Shown: positions 1-5,003 of the stretch, in pieces
Numbering within the stretch: the first letter of the stretch is position 1
Layout: the number at the start of each line of letters is the position of its first letter
From: Nocardioidaceae bacterium
Lineage (GTDB): Bacteria; Actinomycetota; Actinomycetes; Propionibacteriales; Nocardioidaceae
Assembly: GCA_013811715.1 (NCBI GenBank)
Contig: JACCUS010000330.1
Location: 1 to 5,845, forward strand
DNA length: 5,845 bases
Direction: 5' to 3'
Program-made: the position numbers and the translations under genes
The notes under the pieces: generated by a model
Told to the model about the DNA's origin: nothing
The model's database searches: none
Seen by the model: the letters and a program-made list of their open reading frames with translations, nothing else

Positions 1-5
1 ACCAG

Positions 6-389
6 GTGATCGTTGTCGACGCATCGGCGGCTATCTCTTCGCTGCTCTCGGAAGGCCCGGCGCGCAGGACGCTGAGCGCGGATCGGCTTCACGCTCCCCA
101 CCTGATCGATCCTGAGATCGCCAACGGAATCCGTCGAAGGGTTTCAGATGGGAGGATCAGCAGCGACGCCGGATGGAGGGCACTGGACACCTGGCGCCGC
201 CTCGGCATGACCCGTCATCCGACGATTTCTCTGCTGGAGCGCATCTGGCAACTGCGAGACAACCTGTCCGCCTACGATGCGTCGTACGTCGCCTTGGCGG
301 AGGCACTCGGCTGCTCCCTGCTGACTGCTGACCGTCGGCTCAGCATGGCTCCGGGTATCGAGTGCGCCGTCACAGTCGTGCCCCGCTGA
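6..389 (+). CDS. vapC: VapC-like PIN-domain ribonuclease toxin
   Basis: This is a 127-residue PIN-domain protein, the usual length for a VapC toxin. VapC proteins are Mg2+-dependent endoribonucleases that cut specific RNAs when released from their VapB antitoxin. The four acidic metal-binding positions of the fold are visible: D5 (in VVDAS), E37 (in DPEIANGIRR), D91 (in SAYDASYVALAEA) and D109 (in LLTADRRL). The GTG start at 6 overlaps a TGA at 7-9 in another frame. That is the arrangement expected if an antitoxin gene ends just upstream and the two are translationally coupled, but only nine bases of such a gene could lie in the window, so the antitoxin is inferred. The gene converges on the minus-strand pair to its right and shares a terminator with it. 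Family assignment is firm; target RNA and activity are unknown. Confidence 0.88.
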   Translation: MIVVDASAAISSLLSEGPARRTLSADRLHAPHLIDPEIANGIRRRVSDGRISSDAGWRALDTWRRLGMTRHPTISLLERIWQLRDNLSAYDASYVALAEALGCSLLTADRRLSMAPGIECAVTVVPR

Positions 390-425
390 CCGGTGCCTGC
401 TCCCCGGTCGCTACCAGGCACCGGT
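389..425. terminator. Bidirectional hairpin terminator between convergent genes
   Basis: ACCGGTGCCTG at 389-399 is perfectly complementary to CAGGCACCGGT at 415-425, giving an 11-bp stem with a 15-nt loop and no U-tract. It begins at the last base of the vapC-like stop codon (387-389) and runs through the stop codon of the minus-strand small gene (411-413) into its last codons. Its position between two convergent genes makes a shared terminator the simplest reading. Confidence 0.7.
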
Positions 426-548
426 GAGGGCCATCGCGACGAGCACCGACACGATCACGCCGATGAAGCCGGCGAGCGCAAGCGCCAGCTGACCGGGGTC
501 GGGCCAGCCGGAGCGGGATTCGCGTGCATGATACGGGGAAGTCGTCAT
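411..548 (-). CDS. Small single-pass membrane protein, 45 residues
   Basis: I do not recognise a family. A short polar N-terminus (residues 1-20, start MTTSPYHARE, ending in WPDPGQ) is followed by a hydrophobic stretch at about 21-42 (LALALAGFIGVIVSVLVAMA), long enough for one transmembrane helix, and a short TGAW tail. The ATG at 546-548 is preferred over longer in-frame extensions because the upstream frame runs through the 3' end of the neighbouring gene as arginine-rich shadow sequence. A GAGG element lies about 12 nt upstream, which is further than usual. Codons are GC-rich in third positions, as in real genes here. It sits 50 bp after the anti-sigma-like gene on the same strand and may be cotranscribed with it. 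The helix makes a real membrane peptide plausible, but the gene is short enough to be chance. Confidence 0.5.
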   Translation of the reverse strand: MTTSPYHARESRSGWPDPGQLALALAGFIGVIVSVLVAMALTGAW

Positions 549-598
549 ATCAGTCAGGAGCCTCGGTGAGGCGATGGTGATACGACGGTAGAGGACGA

Positions 599-1585
599 TC
601 AGCCGTGCGAGACGCCGACGCGCCGCCTGCCGTTGTAGATCGACGTGCCGAGCCGCACGGTGAATCCCTTGGCGGAGCGGAACATCTCGACGCGCTCGCA
701 CAGCTGCCGTGCTATCCAGATCCCCATCCCGCCGGCGGTCAGGCCATGGGCGTGCAACGGCCGGTGGCCGGCGAGTGGGTCGTCGAGGCCGTCGCCACGG
801 TCGGTGACGCTGCACACGATGCGACGGTCAGAAGCCCACAGCCGCACACTGATCGGCGGCCGGCCATGAAGGGTGGCGTTAGTGACGATCTCGTTCACCC
901 CCACGATGAAGTCATCCTCGGCTTCCTCCGACAGCCCGCGACCCTCGATCGCGGAGCGAATCGAATGCCGCAACGTGGTCACGTCGGCCAGGTCGTCGAC
1001 GCTGACCAACGGGTCAGTCCGCTCGAGCGGGTCCGGTGGCGGTTGCCGTCCCCATCGCAAGAACTCCTCCGGCCCGCGATAGTGCGGGCTGGGTCGACGG
1101 CCGGTGCGCCTTCGCAGGTGGGGATGGGTCAGCTCCGCGACCGCGAGCGCCTCCGGGGGCAGCTCGCTCGCGTTGTACATGCACACGGCTTGGATCGGGT
1201 AGGGTGCGAACGCTCCATTCAGCATCGATTCGAACCGCGACCATTCGGCCAGCTGCTGAGGGCCGTCGCCACAGTCGGCCTCCCCGACCAACCGCACCTG
1301 CGAGACGCCCCTGGCGACTTCTTGCACCATGAACTCCTGGTACGTCGACACCGCCTGCTCGACACCCTCCTGATAGACGTGCGTGCGAGGCAACACCACG
1401 ATGCGCGAGTCATCACCGAGCGCCTCGCGGAGGAGGCGGGTACGACGCTCACCGCAGACCAGCACGACTGTTTCAGAGTTCGACAAGCCCTCGCGTAGGA
1501 ACGGCACAGCGGACGTCAGCATCTCGTCGTCGGTGGCGTAGAGAAGAGCGTCGTGTGCATACCCAGCAAAGATGGCCATCACCAC
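599..1585 (-). CDS. MEDS sensor domain + HATPase_c anti-sigma-like regulatory protein
   Basis: This 328-residue cytoplasmic protein has two domains. Residues about 8-158 resemble the MEDS (DcmR-type sensory) domain: it opens with HDALLYATDDEMLTSAVPFL, has a core strand TVVLVC, and ends with VCMYNASELPPEAL and a THPHL motif. Residues about 193-315 form a GHKL ATPase of the RsbW/SpoIIAB anti-sigma type, with N-box VNEIVTNATLHG (E232, N236), G1 box DRGDG (262-266) and G2 box GGMGIW (285-290). No phospho-acceptor HisKA domain is visible, so it is more likely a serine kinase or anti-sigma regulator than a classical histidine kinase. The start is one of GTG 1585, GTG 1582 or ATG 1579, with no strong Shine-Dalgarno before any of them. 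A 5-bp hairpin (1594-1608) lies in the presumed leader. No sigma factor or anti-anti-sigma gene is adjacent, so the partner and ligand are unknown. Confidence 0.85.
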   Translation of the reverse strand: MVMAIFAGYAHDALLYATDDEMLTSAVPFLREGLSNSETVVLVCGERRTRLLREALGDDSRIVVLPRTHVYQEGVEQAVSTYQEFMVQEVARGVSQVRLVGEADCGDGPQQLAEWSRFESMLNGAFAPYPIQAVCMYNASELPPEALAVAELTHPHLRRRTGRRPSPHYRGPEEFLRWGRQPPPDPLERTDPLVSVDDLADVTTLRHSIRSAIEGRGLSEEAEDDFIVGVNEIVTNATLHGRPPISVRLWASDRRIVCSVTDRGDGLDDPLAGHRPLHAHGLTAGGMGIWIARQLCERVEMFRSAKGFTVRLGTSIYNGRRRVGVSHG

Positions 1586-1804
1586 GCGACTTGGGCCCGT
1601 GGGGGGCCGACCTTGTGGTGTACCGAGAACACCATGCTGCGAACCTTACGCTCGTTTGTGTGTTGTCACGACCCCCAACTGAAACTTCAGCACCTTCGAC
1701 ACTCCTGGTCACCCCGTCGTAACCCACCGTCGCCCAGCCGGTCGCCTTCGCCGACAGCACAGACATCCCGTGATCGGGTAACACCCGCAACACCCGCAAC
1801 GCCA

Positions 1805-1886
1805 GGCAAACCATGCAAGGCAGATGGCCTGTCTACAAGGCAGATCTGCCGTGCAGACAGGCAGTTTGCCTTGTATGCATGGCAAA
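1805..1886. repeat. Large imperfect palindrome with phased GGCA motifs
   Basis: The dyad is centred between 1844 and 1845 on the perfect 12-bp palindrome GGCAGATCTGCC (1839-1850). Pairing outward to 1812 and 1877 gives 33 position pairs: 27 Watson-Crick, 3 G-T and 3 mismatches (1838/1851, 1835/1854, 1826/1863). The core motif GGCA followed by a purine recurs at 1805, 1819, 1839, 1860 and 1881, with the last four spaced 20, 21 and 21 bp, about two helical turns. Flanking GGCAAA copies (1805-1810, 1881-1886) can each pair instead with TTTGCC (1865-1870), so alternative hairpins are possible. Structure is certain; function is not. It could be a repressor-operator array, a REP/MITE-like element or a structured leader RNA. 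Confidence 0.8.
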
Positions 1887-1910
1887 TCGCGGAGCGGCGC
1901 CATGATGAGA

Positions 1911-1969
1911 CCACGCCGGTCCACGCCGGTCGAGGCCGACCGGGGCCCGTCGGGGCCGACCGGCCGGTC
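1911..1969. repeat. GC-rich tandem repeat and palindrome cluster
   Basis: CCACGCCGGT occurs twice in perfect tandem (1911-1930). It runs into a hairpin with 7-bp arms CCGGTCG (1926-1932) and CGACCGG (1937-1943) around a 4-nt loop. GRGGCCGACCGG is repeated at 1932-1943 and 1952-1963, the second copy overlapping the perfect 12-bp palindrome GACCGGCCGGTC at 1958-1969. This may be structured leader or a weak terminator; in GC-rich DNA some of it is expected by chance. Confidence 0.45.
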
Positions 1970-2058
1970 CGTGCCCCGAAGGCCCAGCAACCGAGGCGGG
2001 GCCTTCAGCGTGCATTCAGCCCAGCCGTGCCAGGATCTTTCTACTGACTACAACTGGC

Positions 2059-2065
2059 AAGGAGG
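2059..2065 (+). promoter_or_regulatory. Strong ribosome binding site for the PepSY gene
   Basis: AAGGAGG ends five bases before the ATG at 2071. It is a full-strength Shine-Dalgarno sequence and fixes the start of the downstream gene. Confidence 0.88.
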
Positions 2066-2070
2066 ATCGG

Positions 2071-2409
2071 ATGCGTAAGAAGTTGGCAATGGGAGCGACA
2101 GCGGCGGTGGTCGCGGCCGGGGCTGTCGGTGGCAGCGTCGCCTGGGCGGCCTCCGACGACGGCGAAGGCACCGTGACCGGGCCGCAGGCCGACAAGGCCA
2201 CCGCGGCGGCACTGGAGGCCACCGGGGGCGGGACCGCCAACGCGGTCGAGCGCGACTCCGAGAACGGCGGCACCTGGGAGGTCGAGGTCACCACCCCCGC
2301 GGGCGACACCGTCGACGTCCGGTTGGACGAGAACTACGAGGTCGTGGTCATCGAGGGCGACTCCGACTCCGGGTCTGACGCGGAGGACGGCACCGACTCC
2401 GACGCGTGA
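2071..2409 (+). CDS. Secreted PepSY-domain protein with acidic tail
   Basis: This 112-residue exported protein starts with a signal peptide (basic MRKK, hydrophobic core at about 7-24, likely cleavage after AWA at residue 26). Residues about 38-95 match a single PepSY domain: a helix with ADKATAAALEATGGG, then strands carrying the WEVEVTTPAGDTVDVRLDE signature and the closing EVVVIEG. The last 17 residues are a Ser/Asp-rich acidic tail. PepSY domains are found in peptidase inhibitors and in many small cell-surface proteins of Gram-positive bacteria; most have no defined partner. No lipobox cysteine is present, so it is probably released or only loosely held at the envelope. It appears monocistronic, with its own strong ribosome binding site and a hairpin terminator directly after the stop. 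The family call is good; the role is unknown. Confidence 0.82.
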   Translation: MRKKLAMGATAAVVAAGAVGGSVAWAASDDGEGTVTGPQADKATAAALEATGGGTANAVERDSENGGTWEVEVTTPAGDTVDVRLDENYEVVVIEGDSDSGSDAEDGTDSDA

Positions 2410-2427
2410 CTCCCCTGAGAACGACGA

Positions 2428-2456
2428 GGGGCCCGGGCGGTACGCCGCCGGGCCCC
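2428..2456. terminator. Strong GC-rich hairpin terminator
   Basis: GGGGCCC (2428-2434) pairs with GGGCCCC (2450-2456) and GGCGG (2436-2440) pairs with CCGCC (2445-2449). This makes a 12-bp stem with one bulged G (2435) and a TACG tetraloop of the UNCG type. It lies 18 bp after the PepSY stop and 29 bp beyond the stop of the convergent ArfC-like gene, so it probably serves both. There is no U-tract, as is common in actinobacteria. Confidence 0.8.
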
Positions 2457-2485
2457 CGGGTGTCGCTTGCTGATGGACGCGCCCA

Positions 2486-3037
2486 TTACTCGTCGGCGTC
2501 CCAACGCTCAAAGCCGGCAGCCCGCGCGGCGTTCTCGCTCTCGAACCACACCTCGGGCCGGGTCTGCTCGTAGTGCGGAGAGTCCTCGGTGTGGTACGTC
2601 TCCGAGCCCTGCTCGCCCTTGACCGCCCAGCCCTCGGGGGCGGAGCCGTCCTCGGCGGGTGGAGCTGAGCCCGGGCCGTACGGCCCCGCTGGCACGCCGG
2701 CGAAGGCGGCTCCCTCCGTCGAGGAGTCGTGGTCCGGCTGGTCGCGGTCGGGAGGCTCCGTCGTACTCACCGCCGGCAGCTCGGCGGTGTCGCCGACCGG
2801 CTCGTCGGCCGGCTCGGCTGGCTGACGTGGTGCGGTCCCGGCGTCGAGCGGAGCCGAGGACTCCATTGCGGTGTGGCTGGGTGGGCCGGGCGCCCACTCG
2901 TCGTCGGATCCGGCCGATGCCGGCACCGCACTCTCGTCTGCGCTGGCGTCGCCTCGCGCATCACCCTCCCGCCGGGTCCACCACAACATGACGATGCCGG
3001 CGACCAGCAAGACCAAGATCAGCCATAGCCATTCCAT
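2486..3037 (-). CDS. ArfC-like membrane protein (sunset-domain variant)
   Basis: This 183-residue protein has three parts. Residues about 3-20 (WLWLILVLLVAGIVMLWW) form an N-terminal transmembrane anchor. Residues about 22-115 are a low-complexity Pro/Ala/Asp/Glu-rich linker, probably disordered. Residues 116-183 are a compact conserved end: PYGPGSAPPAEDGS, GWAVKG (136-141), then a YHTEDSPHYEQTRPEVWF stretch (148-165) and AARAAGFERW (170-179). I recall this C-terminal pattern from proteins named channel accessory protein ArfC, sunset domain variant. In Mycobacterium tuberculosis, arfC follows the porin gene arfA and arfB. Neither partner is present here, so a channel role is inference only. 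The ATG at 3037 is supported by GAAGGGA about 9 nt upstream. The gene converges on the PepSY gene. Confidence 0.75.
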   Translation of the reverse strand: MEWLWLILVLLVAGIVMLWWTRREGDARGDASADESAVPASAGSDDEWAPGPPSHTAMESSAPLDAGTAPRQPAEPADEPVGDTAELPAVSTTEPPDRDQPDHDSSTEGAAFAGVPAGPYGPGSAPPAEDGSAPEGWAVKGEQGSETYHTEDSPHYEQTRPEVWFESENAARAAGFERWDADE

Positions 3038-3078
3038 CGGTTCGTTCCCTTCACGATAATCGGGGCCGCTGAGCCGAG

Positions 3079-3084
3079 GTCATA
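3079..3084 (-). promoter_or_regulatory. Candidate -10 element for the ArfC-like gene
   Basis: On the minus strand TATGAC matches four of six bases of TATAAT and would place transcription start about 35 nt before the ATG at 3037. No good -35 box is seen 16-18 bp upstream. This is a position-based guess. Confidence 0.28.
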
Positions 3085-3128
3085 ACCTTTGGCCAGCACG
3101 ACTCCAGGTGTCCGTCGTCACCCTAGCG

Positions 3129-3194
3129 TCAGACCGCGCTCGGAAGGCGCACCACGAAGCGGGCGCCCGGTTCCAGGACGATTTCTGCCAATCG
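3129..3194 (-). pseudogene. Relic of a histidine-kinase C-terminus
   Basis: Read on the minus strand from 3194, a 21-codon open stretch gives RLAEIVLEPGARFVVRLPSAV and then TGA (3129-3131). The segment EPGARFVVRLP closely resembles the last strands of HATPase_c domains of sensor histidine kinases, which commonly end with a G-x-x-F-x-x-x-L-P pattern just before the stop codon. The frame is closed immediately upstream by TAG (3195-3197), and no kinase G boxes are visible in any minus-strand frame between there and the propeller gene. It is therefore at most the 3' tail of a deleted kinase gene. The match is short and could be coincidence. Confidence 0.45.
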
Positions 3195-3217
3195 CTACAA
3201 AGCGGCGAAAACTTCGA

Positions 3218-3223
3218 TACGCT
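3218..3223 (+). promoter_or_regulatory. Candidate -10 element for the propeller gene
   Basis: TACGCT fits the actinobacterial TAnnnT pattern and would start a transcript near 3230, leaving a leader of about 44 nt before the GTG at 3274. The matching -35 position has no clear consensus. An alternative ECF-type reading (AACTT near 3210 with CGTC near 3229) is equally weak. Confidence 0.33.
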
Positions 3224-3261
3224 CTCCGCGTCGTCGTCCACGCTTGAAACGAACTGAACAT

Positions 3262-3270
3262 GAAGGGGGA
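3262..3270 (+). promoter_or_regulatory. Ribosome binding site deciding the propeller-gene start
   Basis: GAAGGGGGA ends three bases before GTG 3274 and would lie inside the coding region if the upstream TTG at 3244 were used. It favours GTG 3274, which also places a proper signal peptide at the extreme N-terminus. Confidence 0.7.
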
Positions 3271-3273
3271 GTC

Positions 3274-4587
3274 GTGGCGCATCACACGACCTCACGCTGG
3301 ACCGTGCTGCTCACGAGCGGCGGCCTGCTGGCGGCAACGGCACTCGCCTCGGCCGCGGCGAATGCGGCACCGGTCAAGGCCCCCACCGCCGCTGCGGAAG
3401 GGGACCTCGTTGCTGTGGATCGAGCGCCGAAGGCTGGCCTCAACGCGAAGAGCAGGACATATTCGGCGTCGGCGGTGGACTTCGACCGAGACGGTGACCA
3501 GGACGTGTTGATCGGCTACCACGCCCAGACGGGAAAGCTGTGGAGGAATCGGGGAGCGGGTACCTATCGCAGGGTTGCGACGTCGGCTTGGCCGAAATTC
3601 AATGCCAACGGTAGAACCATTGACCGGCACGATTGCGCGTGGGCCGACGTGGACCGCAATGGACGGCCGGACGCCTACTGCTCGACCGGCCGATTCACGC
3701 ACAACGTCGTCAAGCACGACAGGGACAACGAGCTGTGGCTGCAGAGCCGTCAAGGACGATTCAGAGAGGTCGGCACCGACTGGCGTGTCGGGGACGTGTG
3801 CGGGCGAGGCCGCCAGGTCACGTTCCTCGACGCCAACGGCGACAGGTTCCCTGACCTGTTCGTTGGCAACGACAGGCCGCGCAAAGGCTCTGATCCGTGC
3901 AACAAGGCTGGGAACCACCTGCCGAATGAGCGAAGCAAATTGTACATCAACACCGGCGGCACCGGATTCCGGCACGCCAGGAGGTACTGGGACTTTGGGT
4001 CAGGACCGGGCACCCGATGTGCCGAGGTGTTGGACTTCGACCGCGACGGCTGGGACGACCTGCTCGCGTGCAGACCGGGGAGCAAGAGTCCGCGCCTGTA
4101 CCGGAACAAACGCGGACACGGATTCGCCGACGTGACGTCGAAACACCTCCTGCGCGGGCGGGTGACCGACGCCGTCGTGGGAGACCTCGACGGCGACCGC
4201 GACCCCGACCTCATCACCGCCACCCCCGACGGGTTCGCCTACCACCTCAACAACCACGGGCGGTTTGCGCCCCGGGTGTGGATTGGCTCCGTCTCGGCCG
4301 GAAAGGGGCGATCCGTGGCCGTCGGTGACGCCGACAGCGACGGCGACCTCGACGTGTACGGGATGGTGGGGAGCAGGGGGAGGTTCAACCCCGACGACAA
4401 GATCTGGTTCAACGATGCGTTGAGCTTCACTCCCCTGTCGGTTCCGTCAGCGGGCGGGGCGGCCGACGACGTCGTCGCTCTGAATCGCCTGGGGGACGGA
4501 CGAGCGGAGTTCCTCGTGCTCAACGGGGCCGGTTGGGGGGAAACGCCCCCCGGCCCGGTCCAGTTGATCCGCGTCGTCCGTCAGTAG
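3274..4587 (+). CDS. Secreted FG-GAP/VCBS repeat beta-propeller protein
   Basis: From GTG 3274 this is a 437-residue exported protein. The signal peptide covers residues 1-31 (hydrophobic core at about 10-29, cleavage likely after ANA). The rest is a chain of FG-GAP/VCBS repeats with Ca2+-binding loops: DFDRDGDQD (69-77), DVDRNGRPD (125-133), DANGDRFPD (186-194), DFDRDGWDD (254-262), DLDGDRDPD (304-312) and DADSDGDLD (352-360). A seventh, degenerate unit lies at about 403-420 (LNRLGDGRAEFLVLNG). Seven repeats fit a seven-bladed propeller of the integrin-alpha type. Six cysteines (121, 136, 176, 209, 249, 266) could form disulfides outside the cell. No sortase, transmembrane or dockerin element follows the last blade. 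Such proteins bind ligands or polysaccharide, but the target here is unknown. After the TAG stop the same frame stays open into a sulfatase-like sequence. Confidence 0.85.
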   Translation: MAHHTTSRWTVLLTSGGLLAATALASAAANAAPVKAPTAAAEGDLVAVDRAPKAGLNAKSRTYSASAVDFDRDGDQDVLIGYHAQTGKLWRNRGAGTYRRVATSAWPKFNANGRTIDRHDCAWADVDRNGRPDAYCSTGRFTHNVVKHDRDNELWLQSRQGRFREVGTDWRVGDVCGRGRQVTFLDANGDRFPDLFVGNDRPRKGSDPCNKAGNHLPNERSKLYINTGGTGFRHARRYWDFGSGPGTRCAEVLDFDRDGWDDLLACRPGSKSPRLYRNKRGHGFADVTSKHLLRGRVTDAVVGDLDGDRDPDLITATPDGFAYHLNNHGRFAPRVWIGSVSAGKGRSVAVGDADSDGDLDVYGMVGSRGRFNPDDKIWFNDALSFTPLSVPSAGGAADDVVALNRLGDGRAEFLVLNGAGWGETPPGPVQLIRVVRQ

Positions 4588-4968
4588 GAGTCGTCCACCG
4601 CGCCGGCTGGACCACAGCGGCAGGCACAGCCGCAAGCCCAGCCACGGCTCGCCGTACCGCCCGTGCAGGACCGGCCGAACGTGCTGGTACTGCTGACCGA
4701 CGACCAGACGGTCCAGGACATGCAGGCGATGCCCAACGTCTCGGCGTTGAGCGGCGACCAGGGCGCGACCTTCGTGAACAGCCTCTCCAACAACCCGTTG
4801 TGCTGCCCCGCCCGGGCGTCGCTGCTGACCGGTCAGTACTCGCACAACCACGGCGTGTACACGAACGAGTCCCCGGTCGTGGGCGGCGGCTTCCCCGCGT
4901 TCGACGACTCCAGCACGCTGGCCACCTGGATGCAGGAGGGCGGCTACCTCACCGGGTACGTCGGCAAG
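4588..4968 (+). pseudogene. Sulfatase fragment, truncated at both ends
   Basis: Translation gives a Q/P/A-rich linker (about 25 codons) and then the N-terminal part of a type I sulfatase: RPNVLVLLTDDQT with the metal-binding Asp pair, NNPLCCPARASLLTGQYSHN with the C-x-P-x-R formylglycine motif, and GGYLTGYVGK. Homology stops after the Lys codon at 4966-4968. Intact sulfatases continue for several hundred more residues, but here the frame runs on as arginine-rich sequence to a stop at 5260-5262. The 5' end is also missing. The only in-frame start before the conserved region is GTG 4663, with no ribosome binding site and no signal peptide, although the linker looks like the segment that normally follows one. 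The aligned part is about three quarters identical by eye to the sulfatase at 5469, so it is a diverged paralogue rather than a fresh copy. Confidence 0.78.
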
Positions 4969-4991
4969 GCAGCCCCGGATGAGGGGGCCGC

Positions 4992-4997
4992 TACCGT
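4992..4997 (+). promoter_or_regulatory. Leaderless-type -10 element
   Basis: TACCGT fits TAnnnT and ends six bases before the ATG at 5004, the geometry of actinobacterial leaderless promoters in which transcription starts at the first base of the start codon. No Shine-Dalgarno is correctly spaced before this ATG; the nearest purine run (GAGGGGG) is about 16 nt away. No -35 consensus is evident. Confidence 0.55.
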
Positions 4998-5003
4998 TGC
5001 GGC

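Larger units (their letters stand above)
1586..2070. other. 485-bp divergent intergenic region
   Basis: I see no convincing gene here. All open frames are overlapping antisense shadows with arginine/proline-rich products and no recognisable family. The region separates the minus-strand MEDS gene from the plus-strand PepSY gene and should carry promoters for both, but I could not pick a good -35/-10 pair for either. A weak minus-strand candidate (GTGACA at 1664-1669, TAAGGT at 1643-1648) has only a 15-bp spacer. The region also contains two tandem copies of AACACCCGC at 1780-1797, the large dyad described separately, and GC-rich repeats at 1911-1969. Confidence 0.6.

Noticed and set aside
605..1498. 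Long plus-strand open frame (297 codons) opposite the MEDS regulator
   Set aside because: It is antisense to a gene with clear MEDS and HATPase motifs. Its product is His/Arg/Gln-rich without recognisable domains, as expected for a GC-rich shadow frame.
1643..1669. Promoter for the MEDS gene (GTGACA / TAAGGT on the minus strand)
   Set aside because: The 15-bp spacer is too short for a housekeeping promoter and the -35 match is partial, so it is not annotated.
1473..1814. Minus-strand 113-codon frame running from the intergenic region into the MEDS gene
   Set aside because: It overlaps the MEDS coding region in another frame, lacks a ribosome binding site, and its first part resembles no family I know.
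1795..1900. CRISPR array as explanation of the repeated GGCA motif
   Set aside because: Units are only 20-21 bp apart with a 4-7 bp shared core, and the whole block is one dyad. There are no 25-35 bp direct repeats with unique spacers and no cas genes.
3244..3273. N-terminal extension of the propeller protein from TTG 3244
   Set aside because: It would put the ribosome binding site inside the gene and add a charged ten-residue segment before the signal peptide. GTG 3274 fits both features better.
3292..3975. Minus-strand 227-codon frame opposite the propeller gene
   Set aside because: The plus strand encodes repeated Ca2+-binding loops and a signal peptide; the antisense frame has no recognisable domain.
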